NCBI GenBank assembly: GCA_903813345.2
Contig: CAIIXF020000002.1
Span: 3,944,001-4,008,000, forward strand
Direction of reading: 5' to 3'
DNA from: Owenia fusiformis
Taxonomy: Eukaryota > Annelida > Polychaeta > Sabellida > Oweniidae
DNA length: 64,000 bases
Shown here piece by piece: positions 1-12,699 of the stretch. The notes beneath the pieces are model-generated. The model did not search any database. It saw nothing but the letters and a program-made list of their open reading frames with translations, and had not been told where the DNA came from. Made by a program: the position numbers and the translations under genes. The stretch's first letter is position 1; every line of letters starts with the position of its first letter.

Positions 1-220
1 CAATTACATGTATTGCCATTTCTGGTGGTTATATTTTATTTGAGTCACTCTGTATTATAGTTTATTTAGAAAGACATTTTCATTTGTACTTCTGTGGTCA
101 GTTAATGAAAGCATAAATATTTCATCCCCAATGTTTATATTATTTTTTATTTAAATTTGCTACTATAGAGAAATATTATAATATTAAAATATAACTATCT
201 ACTAACCCAAGGCTGTACAC

Positions 221-2494
221 TTAGTTAACATATCCAGGCCTGCTTTAGCAACACTATAGGTAACATCAACAAACTCCATAGTTCCCTAAAATATATATTC
301 ATTTGAGATTTGTGAGACAAACTCCATAGTACCCTAAAATATATATTCATTTGAGATTTGTGAGATTTAGTTTACATATCTAGGCCTGCTTTAGCAACAC
401 TATATGTAACATCAACAAACTCCATAGTACCCTAAAATATATATTCATTTGAGATTTGTGAGATTTAGTTTACATATCTAGGCCTGCTTTAGCAACACTA
501 TATGTAACATCAACAAACTCCGTAGTACCCTAAAATATATATTCATTTGAGATTTGTGAGATTTAGTTTACATATTTAGGCCTACTTTAGCAACACTATA
601 TGTAACATCAACAAACTCCATAGTACCCTAAAATATATATTCATTTGAGATTTGTGAGACAAACTCCATAGTACCCTAAAATATATATTCATTTGAGATT
701 TGTGAGATTTAGTTTACATATTTAGGCCTACTTTAGCAACACTATATGTAACATCAACAAACTCCATAGTACCCTAAAATATATATTCATTTGAGATTTG
801 TGAGATTTAGTTTACATATTTAGGCCTACTTTAGCAACACTATATGTAACATCAACAAACTCCATAGTACCCTAAAATATATATTCATTTGAGATTTGTG
901 AGACAAACTCCATAGTACCCTAAAATATATATTCATTTGAGATATGTGAGACAAACTCCATAGTACCCTAAAATATATATTTAGAGATTTGTGAGATTTA
1001 GTTTACATATCTAGGCCTGCTTTAGCAACACTATATGTAATATCAATAAAATCTATAGTGCCCTAAAATATATATTCATTTGAGATTTGTGAGATTTAGT
1101 TTACATATCTAGGCCTGCTTTAGCAACACTGTATGTAACATCAACAAACTCCATAGTACCCTAAAATATATATTCATTTGAGATTTGTGAGATTTAGTTT
1201 ACATATCTAGGCCTGCTTTAGCAACACTATATGTAACATCAACAAATTCCATAGTACTTTAAAATATATATTCATTTGAGATTTGTGAGATTTAGTTTAC
1301 ATATCTAGGCCTGCTTTAGCAACACTGTATGTAACATCAATAAACTCCATAGTACCCTAAAATATATATTCATTTGAGATTTGTGAGATTTAGTTTACAT
1401 ATCTAGGCCTGCTTTAGCAACACTATATGTAATATCAATAAAATCCATAGTGCCCTAAAATATATATTCATTTGAGATTTGTGAGATTTAGTTTACATAT
1501 CTAGGCCTGCTTTAGCAACACTATAGGTAACATCAACAAACTCCATAGTACCCTAAAATATATATTCATTTGAGATTTGTGAGACAAACTCCATAGTACC
1601 CTAAAATATATATTTAGAGATTTGTGAGATTTAGTTTACATATCTAGGCCTGCTTTAGCAACACTATATGTAATATCAATAAAATCCATAGTGCCCTAAA
1701 ATATATATTCATTTGAGATTTGTGAGATTTAGTTTACAATCTAGGCCTGCTTTAGCAACACTATATGTAATATCAATAAAATCCATAGTGCCCTAAAATA
1801 TATATTCATTTGAGATTTGTGAGATTTAGTTTACATATCTAGGTCTGCTTTAGCAACACTGTATGTAACGTCAACAAACTCCATAGTACCCTAAGATATA
1901 TATTCATTTGAGATTTGTGAGATTTAGTTTACATATCTAAGCCTCCATAGTACCTTAAAATATATATTCATTTGAGATTTGTGAGATTTAGTTTACATAT
2001 CTAGGCCTGCTTTAGCAACACTGTATGTAACATCAACAAACTCCATAGTACCCTAAAATATATATTCATTTGAGATTTGTGAGATTTAGTTTACATATCT
2101 AGGCCTGCTCTATATGTAACATCAAAAAACTCCATAGTACCTTAAAATATATATTCATTTGAGATTTGTGAGATTTAGTTTACATATCTAGGCCTGCTTT
2201 AGCAAGACTATATGTAACATCAACAAACTCCATAGTGCCTTAAAATATATATTCATTTGAGATTTAAGAGATTTAGTTTACATATCTAGGCCTGCTTTAG
2301 CAACACTGTATGTAACATCAACAAACTCCATAGTGCCTTAAAATATATATTCATTTGAGATTTAAGAGATTTAGTTTGCATATCTAGGCCTGCTTTAGTA
2401 ACACTGTATGTAACATCAACAAACTCCATAGTGCCTTAAAATATATATTCATTTGAGATTTAAGAGATTTAGTTTACATATCTAAGCCTGCTTT
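221..2494. repeat. Tandem satellite, about 95-bp unit
   Basis: More than 20 head-to-tail units fill this stretch. Each unit holds the blocks TTTACATATCTAGGCCTGC, TTTAGCAACACTATATGTAA, ACTCCATAGTACCCTAAAAT and ATATATTCATTTGAGATTTG. Some units are shortened to about 47 bp, repeating only the ACTCCATAG to TTTGTGAGA half (near 315, 655, 905 and 950), so the array mixes full and half units. Towards the right end units change to TTTAAGAGA in place of TTTGTGAGA, as expected of an ageing array edge. No open reading frame spans the array. It lies just downstream of the truncated SDR gene. Confidence 0.95.
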
Positions 2495-3490
2495 GTACCC
2501 CAAAAATCAGACCGCTAGTATTTGAGATATTTTCAAGTCAACAGACTGGCTGGCGCATGAAAAACGGGGGGCTACCCTTTATCCCTAGGACTATAAAACT
2601 TCATTCGTTGTGGCAATTACTTGTGTAGTCGATGCTTACTGAACAACCCAAATTTTAGTAACAATTTAATAACAGGTTACTTGAAAAAGATTACTCCATA
2701 CTTCTACTAACATAAGCAAAACCTTAAATAGTCTCAAAATATATTATATCCAATGCAGTGAGTAGGTTGTCTTTTAGCAGAGAGGACAGAGAGTAACCGA
2801 GTCAATACGTTATTAACTTACTTGTTGAGCAGTTCTTGGTTAACGTGTTGAAGAGACGTCTCAGTGTACAATTTTGGATCTTTGATCCAGTTCTAAATTC
2901 CCAACCCCTTTTTATTCTACTTCCTAATTAGCCCAAACGTCTAGCAAACGTTATTAAGTATTACGAAATTATAAATTTACATATTTAAAACGTTTGAATT
3001 AAGGCAGTTTGCATTTTCAGAAAAAAAATAAAAAGATAATTGTGGAAATGCCATTTATATAATCTCCATTTTAAACAAGGTATGCTGACAATGTGTAATT
3101 AATAAATTATAAAAATATTAACATAAAATTTTCGAAAATTGTTATCCATTTCCTAAAAAATCAGTCATTTTAATTATTAGAAAAATTACAAATGAAAAAT
3201 ACTCATCATGCGGGACTTCCTTAAATGTGTAAATAGCGTAAATCATCTTGAAACGTCAAACGACACAATGTCAATTATAAGTACGTAGCCCAAACGAAAT
3301 TGCTCATAAAATTAATGTTATTTATGTAAAAGATGACCCCGTGTGTGCACTGACTAATAATGGCTTTAACTGACGTTGGATTTGTGACAATCTACTCTCA
3401 ACACTTTTGGCATACTCTCCTATGGGACAATGTTAAACCAATGTATTCCTTCAGTCATACCTGGATGGATCGAAAATGCTCTCACGATAC
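2495..3490. other. AT-rich non-coding stretch
   Basis: I looked on the minus strand for the SDR exon that should carry the YxxxK active-site motif and did not find a convincing one. I see no long open frame, RNA gene or clear repeat here. The missing SDR exons probably lie left of the window. Confidence 0.5.
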
Positions 3491-3559
3491 ACCCTGCGCG
3501 CAGCATTTTGGATTTCCAAGGTATGATGTTTTCATATGATTGAAAATCAAACTGGGAAA

Positions 3560-3648
3560 CGAGTATGGCGCGCAGAGTCTAGTTATAAACTACCGAAGAA
3601 GGCGAAGCTCTCTTTTAAGAAGCGTAGTCGAACGAATGCAAAGGGTAC
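3560..3648 (-). mobile_element. Short copy of the TACCCT-ended MITE family
   Basis: The segment GCGCAGAGTCTAGT, then GAAGCTCTCTTTTAAGAAGC, then GAATGCAAAGGGTA matches an 81-bp insertion at 44354-44434. Longer relatives lie at 10898-11258 and 16344-16682. Only the right TIR (AGGGTA) is clear. The element is non-coding. Confidence 0.6.
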
Positions 3649-3694
3649 TCATACGGTGACTTTAGAGGAGGAATTACCCCCGGGGATCCGGATT

Positions 3695-3792
3695 TACCCC
3701 AGAATTCAGAGATAAACTTATCTCTGTATAAAGTTTTACCTCTAGATGTTCATCTTTATATGGAGATAAGGCCATCTATGAATTCTGGGGTA
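3695..3792. mobile_element. 98-bp fold-back element
   Basis: The ends are exact inverted repeats, TACCCCAGAATTCA and TGAATTCTGGGGTA. Nested inside are AGATAAACTTATCT and GGAGATAAGG. It is a small non-coding fold-back insertion that ends 24 bp from the donor of SDR exon 4. Confidence 0.65.
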
Positions 3793-3816
3793 CCCTCTCC
3801 CCCTTCGGTGACTTAC

Positions 3817-3996
3817 TGGCGATAACGCTTGTAGGCTTGAAACATTCACTATACTTCCTCGGTTCTCTACCAAATATGGAATAGCCAGTTTGGTAAGTTG
3901 GAATACAGCTCTAACATGTATGTTCAACATCTCATCTAATTGCTTCAATTCCACATCTTGTATGCCACCAGTGTTAACTGCTCCTGCATTGTTCAC
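3817..3996 (-). CDS. SDR exon 4 (NNAG to NVSS)
   Basis: 180 nt, 60 codons, phase 0 at both ends. The acceptor is TTTAAAG before GTG at 3996. The donor GTAAGT follows CCA at 3817. It encodes VNNAG, the helix with LNIHVRAVF and the strand SIVNVSSLQAL, all standard SDR core. An open frame runs on past the donor to 3742, but that part is intron and fold-back sequence. Confidence 0.87.
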
Positions 3997-6900
3997 CTTT
4001 AAACAGGTAAATAATATATAATTGTTGACCTCCCAAGCGGTTGACAGTAATTCAAACTGTGAGGTCTACAATAATATTTCGTTAGTCAAAAATAAAAAAT
4101 AAATATACCGTTAAAACATAGACTTGCATAGCATTGGAACGGTAATTGAACTATTATTGAAGTTGCATCGAAATTTGTAAAATTCAAAACAAATCTTGCA
4201 CATGTGTTACTTATATTCATAGTAATACCAGGTAGTTAACAGTGAGTTTAAGGAAAGTAATTAATAACATAAACTTTGGGAAAGCCCATTTGTGATCAAC
4301 AATATTCCAAGTCAATGTTTGAAATGTACAGTAGAACCCGTGGAAGTGGAACACCTTTGGTACCTCTTAAAAGTGTTTAAGTTTGGAGGCGTTACTTTTA
4401 CAGAGATTTGAAAAATACCACTTGCAGGGGTGTTCCACTTTCCAGATTTCATTGTTTAACATTTAAAGGGGTAACAAAAACTACAGATGAGCTGGGATCA
4501 ATTTCATGACACAATTTATCAATATTTTTACTTTCATCAATTTCATTGTGCCTATTTTCAAAAGTTACAACAGTTCTAACTTCATCTTACGATAATCTTT
4601 TGATTTTTAAATCGGGTAAAATATTTCAAATATGGGCTTTGATGAGATATCTCTATTCTTTGTTCAAAGATACGATGAGGATTGTAAGACAAACATTAGC
4701 ATTCTAAAAAAGCCCAAATCATGCACGGTCTAATCTTTGTTGCAAACTTAAAGGCAGAATCAGATCTAGCAATTACTTTGGTGCTTCATCCTGACGAAAA
4801 TTGTTTCAATTGTAGAATATATTGGGCTCATATCATTCCTTGTCATTTTTGATGCAATGTGAAAATCTGCAACTTAAACTCCCCGACTTGCTTCTAAACA
4901 GGGGGAACAACTTTACCTACCAGTACGTCAATGCCACCAAATTGTTTCACAGTAGCATCCACTAAGCGTGCCAATTGTTCCTCATCGGTAACATCAGTTT
5001 TCACCGTCAGAATCTGTGGTACAAATAACAGTAATCATCCCTGATGTTACGTAATGTTATTTTTACGTAAAAGAGTGTCAGTTTTCATCAACAACGAACA
5101 TGTATCATTCAAATGTTTAAGTTTTATAATGTAAAAGAATGTCAATTACGAATTTTTAGAATACTTATTAGACTCCAGATTGAAAATCTGGAGTCTATTG
5201 TTTTTGCCTGTTTTCTTTATTATTATTATTCTTTTTTCTTCCTCCTCACCAAATTTCTCGTTAACTATAACAGCTTACTTAATCCAACTTACATGGTTAA
5301 CTAAGGACTGAATCCGGCTTTCTGGGAAATTAGGTCAAATTTTTATCTAGGTCAAAGGTCAAGAACTAGGTCAAATCCAGTACTTTGTCACTTTTTCCCA
5401 TTATCTCGGTCGTCCTTCAATATTTTTGATCCTGTTTTTTTTCATTGTGTTCCTCATAAAAAAGTAGAAAACCTAGGGTCGATTTAGTTTTTTGGTATCT
5501 CAAAGCGATTTCGAGATATCAGTGTCCGAAAACGAGGTCCAAAAAAAATTTCTCCGAATCCAATGTCCAGGATATCAGTCTTATAGAAAATTTTCTCAGG
5601 ATTCCGAATCTGAAAACCAAATTTCGATCTGACTTCCGGTTCAGAAGTTATGGCGTTTTGAAAATTCAAAAATCGCTAAATTTGGTGCCCCATGTTAATT
5701 CAATGGGAAAAAATATTTTTTTGAAGTGTAAAATACGAGATATAGACTAAGCACAACTAAACATAATGGAAGCCCATAAAAGAAAGGGACCACAAGACCT
5801 TCTTTTTATAAAAATTTGGACACCAAAATGCCTAGGTCAAAATCTAGGTCAAATTCAAAGTTTTTCCTTATTTTTGCGATTCTGACACTACAGATTAATA
5901 ATATTCTTCGAAATTTTGTATACATGTAGCCAAGAGTGTGCTAATAGTGTTAGCCTTTTGCCGTCAGAAAGTATTTCGACCCACTTTTGAGATATGGTGT
6001 CCGAAAAGTAGGTCAAACTAAAAATTTCTCCAAATTTAACGTATGAGTTATGAATTAAGGGTAGAATTTTCTCAGGAATCCAAATCTGCAAACCAAATTT
6101 CAATCCGACTTTTGGTTTGGAAGTTAAGTCGTTTTGAAAGCTCAAAAATCGCTAAATTTGGTGCCCCATGTTATGGCAATGGGAAAAAAGATTTTTTTGA
6201 AGTGTAAAATACGAGATAAAGACTGAGTACAGCTTCACATAATGAAAGCCTATAAAAGAAAGGGACCTCAAAAGCTAGCTAGCTTCACAATTTGGTCACC
6301 AAAATGCCTAGGTCAAAATCTAGGTCAAATTTATAGTTTTAACTTATTATTGCGATTCTGACACTACACTTTAATTATTTGCTTCAAATTTTTGTATACA
6401 GGTAGCAAAGAGTGTGCTAATAGTGTTAGCCTTTTGCCGTCAGAAAGTATTTTGACCCAATTTTGAGATATAGTGTCCGAAAAGTAGGTCAACATGAAAA
6501 TTTCTCCAAATTTAACGTATGAGTTATGAATTAAGGGTAGAATTTTCTCAGGAATCCGAATCTGCAAATCAAATTTCAATCCGACACCCGGTTTGGAAGT
6601 AATGGTGTTTTGAAAAATTAAAAAATTGGTATTTTGATATCCAATGTTATGTCAATTATCTTTGTCACTATTTGTCGTTATTCCTTTATCTTTTTTTCAT
6701 CATGTAGATTAAAGACAGTCCTTTCATTATTGTAACTGTCTTTTTTGATTACTCTTACCGATTTTGAGGAATGGCGTCCGGAAAGTAGGTCAACATAAAA
6801 AGTTCTCAAAATTTAATGTATGAGTTATGACACAAACGTAGAATTTTCTCAGAAATTCGAATCTGCAAACCAAATTTCGACCCAAATTCTGGTTAGATAG

Positions 6901-8246
6901 TTATAGCTGTTTGAAGTCTCGAAAAGTCAATATTATGATATCCCCATGTTAAGCGAATGTAGACGAAGATAAGCTACTTAAAAGTTCTCTAAATGTCTGT
7001 ATTCTAGATGACTCAGCTTATTCTGAATGGCTCAGCTTACAGTATTTTGGATAACTCAGCTTAAAAAAAGTTTTAAATCTGGAGTCTTAAATTGAACTTG
7101 TTCAATTTACATGTCTAGTTATATTTTGTTTCATACTTTTATTTTTATCAATCATTTATTCCAAAAAGTCTTAAAAAACACTTTTTGGAATAAAAAAAAG
7201 TTTCACATATCTCATTTTGATAACATTGGACAAGACTACAACATAAGCCAAGGTGTTTTTTAAATCTTCTAAATCTTGGGGCTTTAAGATGGCGAAATTT
7301 ATTTGAGATTTACCAAGGTGAATGTGTTTAAATCCACTTAATTTTGACAATTACATACTGAATTTTGCATATGTGCTACACTTAAAATGATAATGCTAGT
7401 TCATTTTTAACATACTGTTCGAAGAAAAAACACTCAAAATGTCATTTTGACCTATATGACGTTTCGATATCTCATTTATACTTGTAAATCACATGATCAT
7501 TGGTGAAGGCAAACCCTTGGAATTAAAACGTCCTTGAGGTAGATAAGGGTGAATAACCTGCTTTAAAAGCAGTATCTACATTTTCAATAATTATAATAAT
7601 ATAATTATAATGTAATAGGACTTTATTTGTACTGATGCCCTTTTATACAATAATTGTGAAAATGTTGCTTTACGCATGTATAGACCAATCAATCATTTTT
7701 AATTGTTTTCATGTCACCTCCAGAGACATATTGTTGTAGTCTCCAACTTTTTTATGGGCGGTGTTCTGTGGTCGGCGGTCGGCGTCTGTAACAAATGACA
7801 GGTGGTGATATTTTGCATGTTAATGCCTTGTTAACCTTTTGTTGTGGGTTTAATACATATACTTTACACAAACCTTTTGCTTCTCCAATCCCTGATCTTG
7901 GCATAACTTTGACGTCTTTTCTAAATTTTCCACATTCCTGCCTACAAGTACTACTTTACTACCTTCTTTAGCGAACTCCACTGCTATTCCAGCCCCAATA
8001 CCAGAACTGGCACCTGCAATTTAGGGGTGAATCACATGTAATTTAGGGTGAAATCCCGGGGTGAAATCACATGTAATATAGGGTGAAATCCTGGGGTGAA
8101 ATCACCTGTAATTTAGGGTGAATCCCAATTATCCTCAATTATCAACACAACCAATATCAACACAATCCCATCGCTATATACAGTGAATATATAGAGTATC
8201 CTTTACCTGTGATGATGACAACTTTGTCAGTGAGCCGACGACTCAT
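3817..8246 (-). CDS. Classical short-chain dehydrogenase/reductase, 5' part of gene (4 exons)
   Basis: A partial SDR gene on the minus strand. The exons are 8246-8207, 8013-7874, 5013-4921 and 3996-3817, in phase throughout, giving 151 residues from an ATG at 8246. Seen: the Rossmann cofactor motif TGASSGIG at residues 13-20 across the first intron, a D-V-T motif in exon 3, NNAG at 93-96, the structural and catalytic Asn in LNIHV near 116, and NVSS with the catalytic Ser at 144/145. These are hallmarks of classical NAD(P)-dependent SDR enzymes, which oxidise or reduce alcohol and carbonyl substrates. The catalytic YxxxK and the C-terminal substrate loop are not in the window; the gene continues to the left. 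There is no signal peptide, so a cytosolic or organellar enzyme is inferred. The substrate cannot be told from this part. Confidence 0.88.
4921..5013 (-). CDS. SDR exon 3
   Basis: 93 nt, 31 codons, phase 0. The acceptor TTTGTACCACAG ends at 5014. The donor GTAGGT follows CTG at 4921. It encodes ILTVKTDVTDEEQL and ends FGGIDVL, which joins VNNAG of the next exon exactly as in classical SDRs (the D-V-L-V-N-N-A-G block). Confidence 0.85.
5160..7095. mobile_element. 1.9-kb TIR element with internal 0.4-kb tandem repeats, in an SDR intron
   Basis: The left end holds GACTCCAGATT, itself part of a local palindrome with AATCTGGAGTC (5170-5196). The right end is AATCTGGAGTCTTAA near 7075. Between them are about four diverged direct repeats (roughly 5330-5760, 5800-6240, 6280-6650 and 6740-6960). 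Each carries blocks such as GAGATATGGTGTCCGAAAAG, TAGAATTTTCTCAGGAATCC and TTGGTGCCCCATGTTA. Short minus-strand open frames in each repeat are diverged copies of one another, but they are not a recognisable protein. A non-autonomous DNA element is the best reading. Confidence 0.65.
7713..7848 (+). mobile_element. Short copy of the TGTCACCACC repeat family
   Basis: Contains ATGTCACCTCCAGAGACATA, GTCGGCGGTCGGCGTCTGTA and TGCATGTTAATGCCTTGTTA, which recur at 17278-17400, 21074-21541, 32281-32934, 55258-55395 (reversed) and 58891-59030 (reversed, partial). This is a short version lacking the internal AAGGTCAAAAAGGTC repeats. It lies in the large SDR intron. Confidence 0.65.
7874..8013 (-). CDS. 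SDR exon 2 (Rossmann motif)
   Basis: 140 nt, entered in phase 1 (two bases complete the split Gly codon), leaving in phase 0. The acceptor is CAATTGCAG-like, ending at 8014. The donor GTTTGT follows AAG at 7874. It encodes the glycine-rich GASSGIG followed by GIAVEFAKEGSKVVLVGR. The Arg after VLVG is often seen in NADP-preferring SDRs, so NADP is a mild inference. Confidence 0.87.
8020..8125. repeat. Short tandem repeat in SDR intron 1
   Basis: Three imperfect copies of a unit built on TTTAGGGTGAAATCC and GGGGTGAAATCACATGTAA. Confidence 0.7.
8207..8246 (-). CDS. SDR exon 1 with start codon
   Basis: The ATG at 8246 starts MSRRLTDKVVIIT, the usual short lead into the first beta strand of an SDR. 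The donor GTAAAG follows at 8206, in phase 1, splitting the first Gly of the TGxxxGxG motif. The start is chosen because the methionine sits at the normal family distance (about 13 residues) from the Thr-Gly motif. Confidence 0.82.
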
Positions 8247-8927
8247 TCTTTGTAATCCAATGTAGAGAACTTTTACAACTAAAATCCAACGAGAAGAACC
8301 TTATTATTCCAACTTGTGCAAACGCCTGCTCTTTGCAAATTATTTCTTATAACTGAATTCAAAATTACTATAGTAAGACTTATATTAATCATCATTAATT
8401 TCACACACGGTCTAGATTAGCTGTTATCTCCTCTTGGACTTTATACCATCACTCAATCTGCAAAGGGACATCTCAAACCCATTCTGATATATATGGGTCT
8501 ACCCGTCTCCCTTTTTAATCCAAATAGTCTAAGTCGATTATTTACTCCAGGTATTTCGTACTCATCTGTGTTGTCTTGTTTTTTATTAGTCATTTTATTT
8601 CATAATAATATCATATCATAATACAAAGAATATCATGTAGTAAAAATTCTACAAGATAATCAATGTAACATTTATGTTGAATTATAAATATATCAAATTC
8701 TAGTATACAAATCAAATACAAATTTTTTACAATCATTCATAACTGTTCATATATAAACAAAAAGGAAAAAATATTATTAAGGCAGGTATTAGATGTTTCA
8801 CAAAAAACAGTATGTTAATCAGCAATTCATCCGAATCATCATATTTGACAGAAAAGTTTGGATAGGATTTTTTCTCCGGGATTTGGCTTCTCAGCTTTGT
8901 GCAAACTAAGTAAAGCAAATTGGTCAA

Positions 8928-9405
8928 TGACACTGGTGATCCGCTCGATTACGCTGGTTACCGAAACGGTTCGTTTTGGTATTTTTTTTCTCACAAACGC
9001 ACAAACGTGTATCAGCATCATATGTTTTAGAAAATATTAATGTTTGCGAAAAAATAGCTCAGAAGACAACAGAATCGTCGATTTAATTCCTCACTTAGGT
9101 TACATAAACGGTTTAGGTTAAAAGTGCAGATCTTAACTGTTTTTCGAAAAACCGTTTATGTAACTGAAGTGAGGAATTAAATCGACGATTCTATTGTCTT
9201 CTGAACTATTTGTTCGCAAATATGTACATTTTCTTAAACATATGATACTGATACACGTTTGTGTTAAAAATGTCGTGGGAATTCTGCCTACAACGTGTGA
9301 AATAAGGAAAAAAGAAAAATAGTACCTTCGATGTTCCGATATTTTGTTACCGAAACGGACCGTTCGGGTAACCAGCGTAATCGAGTGGATCACCAGTGAA
9401 TGAGG
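8928..9405. mobile_element. Fold-back element, about 480 bp
   Basis: The arms are inverted copies. GGTGATCCGCTCGATTACGC on the left pairs with GCGTAATCGAGTGGATCACC on the right. CGTCGATTTAATTCCTCACT pairs with GTGAGGAATTAAATCGACG. The turn is near 9130. The overlapping short open frames on both strands are a by-product of the symmetry. Confidence 0.75.
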
Positions 9406-10890
9406 GCAGAGACATGGAGACGTACAACAATATGAATTTTATATGTCTTTCTTTCTGTAAGGACTAGCTTACAATCTAATGTTTGGTATATTTTTTTCAT
9501 CCCTACAATTATAGGTTTCGTGTAACATTGTTGGTAACGTACATTGCTTTACAGATTTGTATTGTACCCCTGAACACATGAAAGTTTTTCAACTTAGTTA
9601 AGCTTACATGTTCATGGAATTCACCAATTAATTATGGCCTATGGTCATGTTGCACATTGTCTCTGCAGATGCTAAATCTAAGCTTAATTAGAACGTCCAT
9701 GTTCGTATTAACTTTAATGGAATGGACGACCCTGCATATGGTGAAAGAAATTATGGTCCCCTGGGGATTATGGTCCCCTTTCTAAACGGCCCTTACTGGC
9801 CCCGATTGTGTATGAGATAATAAGAGAGAGAGTTGTATTTAGGTCACCATATAAATCAATGGAGAGTAGGACCATAATTTGACAGGACCTCGTACCCTTT
9901 CAGTGGCGTAGCCAGGATTTGGTGACCGGGGGTTCTATTTTTATATTCACAAATCCCCCCACCCCTTCATTAGGGTTCCTCAAATAATGTACAATTACAC
10001 CCCCTCCAAAAGTTTGGCAATCCTAACTAACCCATTGGATTATGTATTAAAAGCATCTTTAAGTTTGATTTCTTATTTATTTTTATATTTTTTAGAAAGA
10101 ACTATTTTGGGAGGGGAAATATAATTCATTTTAATACCGTCATTAAGTGAAGTAGATAATTGAATTTGAATTTTATTTAACAGAAACGATTCCTTTATTT
10201 ACGTTAGCAAAGTCTGAAAGTAATGGGCTTTATCAAGAAACCTCTCCCATTGAAATAACACTGGACGTAATTGATTTTCAAAAATGACCTTGTAGCTTTG
10301 TAACTTTAATGTTCACAAAGTAAAATAAACAGGCAACGTGCAAAAAAGTCAAACAACCTATGATTAATTTTATCCATCAAAATATATTTAGGTGAATCTT
10401 TTATTGAATACATATCCTGAAATCTGTCGTCTGATTTCTGGAAGACTCTGGAGCATGATTTGTTTCCAAGGAATATCAACTATTTCGCACAATTTTTTCT
10501 TTAACTTAAGCTACTTCATCTAGGACAAAATAAATCACCTCATACAATGGCTTATCATAATTTTTCAGGAATTTTGTTGGAGTCCAGTTCGGATCAAATG
10601 CAAACACCCTATACTCCGAAAGATCGTTCTTCTACGATGACTTTTCACAACGTTTACACGAAGGCTTTTTAAACTATCCGGGATAGTCGTATTACTGATG
10701 AAAATATCTATTATTCAAATAAGTGGGTCTCGGTTATGCTTTGTTTTCAAAAGTTAAAAATACTTCTTTGGATGTCCCCGGAGCTCAGTTGTAAGACCCC
10801 CGGAGCAGATCAACTGCAATTGATTATAAAAATGTTTTGGTGGATATAAATCATATATAAATACAAGCGACTGTTCGAATATAAAACGTA
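9406..10890. other. Intergenic, with two dispersed-repeat fragments
   Basis: No gene was seen. At 9740-9900 lies a repeat (GGGGATTATGGTCCCCTTTC, then ACCATATAAATCAATGGAGA) that recurs inverted at 37090-37225. At 9902-9990 lies a fragment of the GTAGCCAGG family (GGCGTAGCCAGGATTTGG). Confidence 0.55.
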
Positions 10891-10897
10891 TTTTGTT

Positions 10898-11258
10898 AAT
10901 TAAAAGAGAGCTTCGTCTTCACTCTTTCAAACTAAAATAAACCTGTGAACTCACCGCGCCAATCAGTGTTCGTCGGCCAAATTTGACCGACGTTCTATAT
11001 ATGGTCATTCCTTCTGACGTCATCTTTGAGCCCGGAATTGACCAATGACATGCGCATATTTAATTAGAACGCATTTAGCGTATGTTTGTTCAAGCTCGCT
11101 GAATGGTGGAAGAAAGGTCAGCGCATTGGTCAGAAGTGATTTATTACCCAAACTTTCACCGGTACCCGTCGTGGGGGTGGGGCTACTAAACTGTAATATG
11201 GTCTCTACTAGGCAGAGTGGAGTTTAACTAGACTCTGCACGCAGGGTATTGAACATTA
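10898..11258 (+). mobile_element. Longer copy of the TACCCT-ended MITE family
   Basis: It runs from AAAAGAGAGCTTCGTCTTCA to CTCTGCACGCAGGGTA and matches 16344-16682 along its length, including TCTATATATGGTCATT and ACTGTAATATGGTCT. The left terminal TACCCT is missing, so this copy is truncated. It is non-coding. Confidence 0.75.
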
Positions 11259-11259
11259 A

Positions 11260-12690
11260 TACCATGTGATTTTTCAATGTTTTTTTATTATGTAATTTAT
11301 TCGCTAAACATATCATCGACATTAACATGAAAATGGAGAGCAGTTAAACTGGAACGATAACAATTTGAATTCTATACCATCTCTTAGATGAGTGGAGTGT
11401 ATCTGAAAAAAAAACAAATAATTTTTTGCAATGATTGATTTTTCTTTGGAAAAGTGATTGGTAAATAAATACTGAACAAATGAAAAAATGAATAAATTGA
11501 ACAAATGCTTGTGTTTATAAATGATATACGCTTTTAAATAATTCATTTCACAACGTTTTTAATTATTTAACGCAATTGGTTTCGGGGACTTGCCAGCCCA
11601 AGGGACGTCCCAAGAAATATTTTAAATTGTTAATTGAAATAAAACCAAACAGAGGTGTACACATTTGAAAGAACTTGTGTTTCATCAATATTACGACTAT
11701 TCCAGATATTTACTCGTCAATGTTGTAAAAATCATTCGGAGTATGGGATGTCTTAGCATTGTTTTCAATAACTTTCAATAACTTCGTATTGGACCAGAAC
11801 TGGCTTAAAACAAAATTCCTACAAAGGACTGATTTAGCCATTGCCCAAGATGGGTTATTTTGTCCGAGAAGAAGCTTTTAAGTTAATTGTGCGAAATTAT
11901 TGTTATTTCTAAACCTCATGCTCTGGGGTCTTGCCAAAATCTCATCCCGTGCCTAAGGTTGCCAACCGTTTTGAGGGAAGTGTAACTTCACTATGACATG
12001 TCTTTAACAAAATAAGGCTCTCGTATTCACCAAAACAAACATCAATTCATTTACTGCTCATATATGTAGTTTTCAAATAGCACAGTGATTTAATGTTTCT
12101 GGATATATGCATTTTTGCGCAAAATGATATTTTGGGAAATCCTGATCGGGGGTTCGTTCGAACCCACCAAACCCCCGCTGCCTACGGCTATGCCTTTTAC
12201 ACTGGCAGTGTAGCACGTTTCTAAACATTCGAATTTCCCGCTTTTAAGTTGAAACGATGTCTGTAAAAATGTACATAACGGTAATTTTCCTTTCAAGGTA
12301 ATAACTGTCAATACATTTTAGTGTATCAATAAAATACTTCAAAAGTGTTATCTATTGTCTTAAGATAGAGTAAATGAATAAAATGTAGAGATACAGGGAG
12401 AAAATACAAAGTGTACGATTTGACAATCTAGTTACCAAAATGTACAACTCGAAGTCCTTGTCAAGTACAACAACAAAAATGACGGAAGAGGGTGGACATT
12501 TGCCGTCAAGTCTTAATAAGAGACATTCCGGAGCTACATCTAATGATGAAGGTATAGTCTTTGCTATGATGCACATATACTTTTAGTGCTTCTTGTCTTT
12601 AATAGGCTGTAGGATACGTGGCTCACGTGAAGAAGATAGATCTATATGAATTATTTTTTAAAAAATTGAAAAAAATTAAACAGGAAATGA
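11260..12690. other. Intergenic; one GTAGCC-family fragment
   Basis: No gene was recognised. A fragment of the GTAGCC-type repeat (CCCCCGCTGCCTACGGCTAT) lies at 12130-12195. The remaining sequence is AT-rich with no clear structure. Confidence 0.45.
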
Positions 12691-12699
12691 ATATGCATA

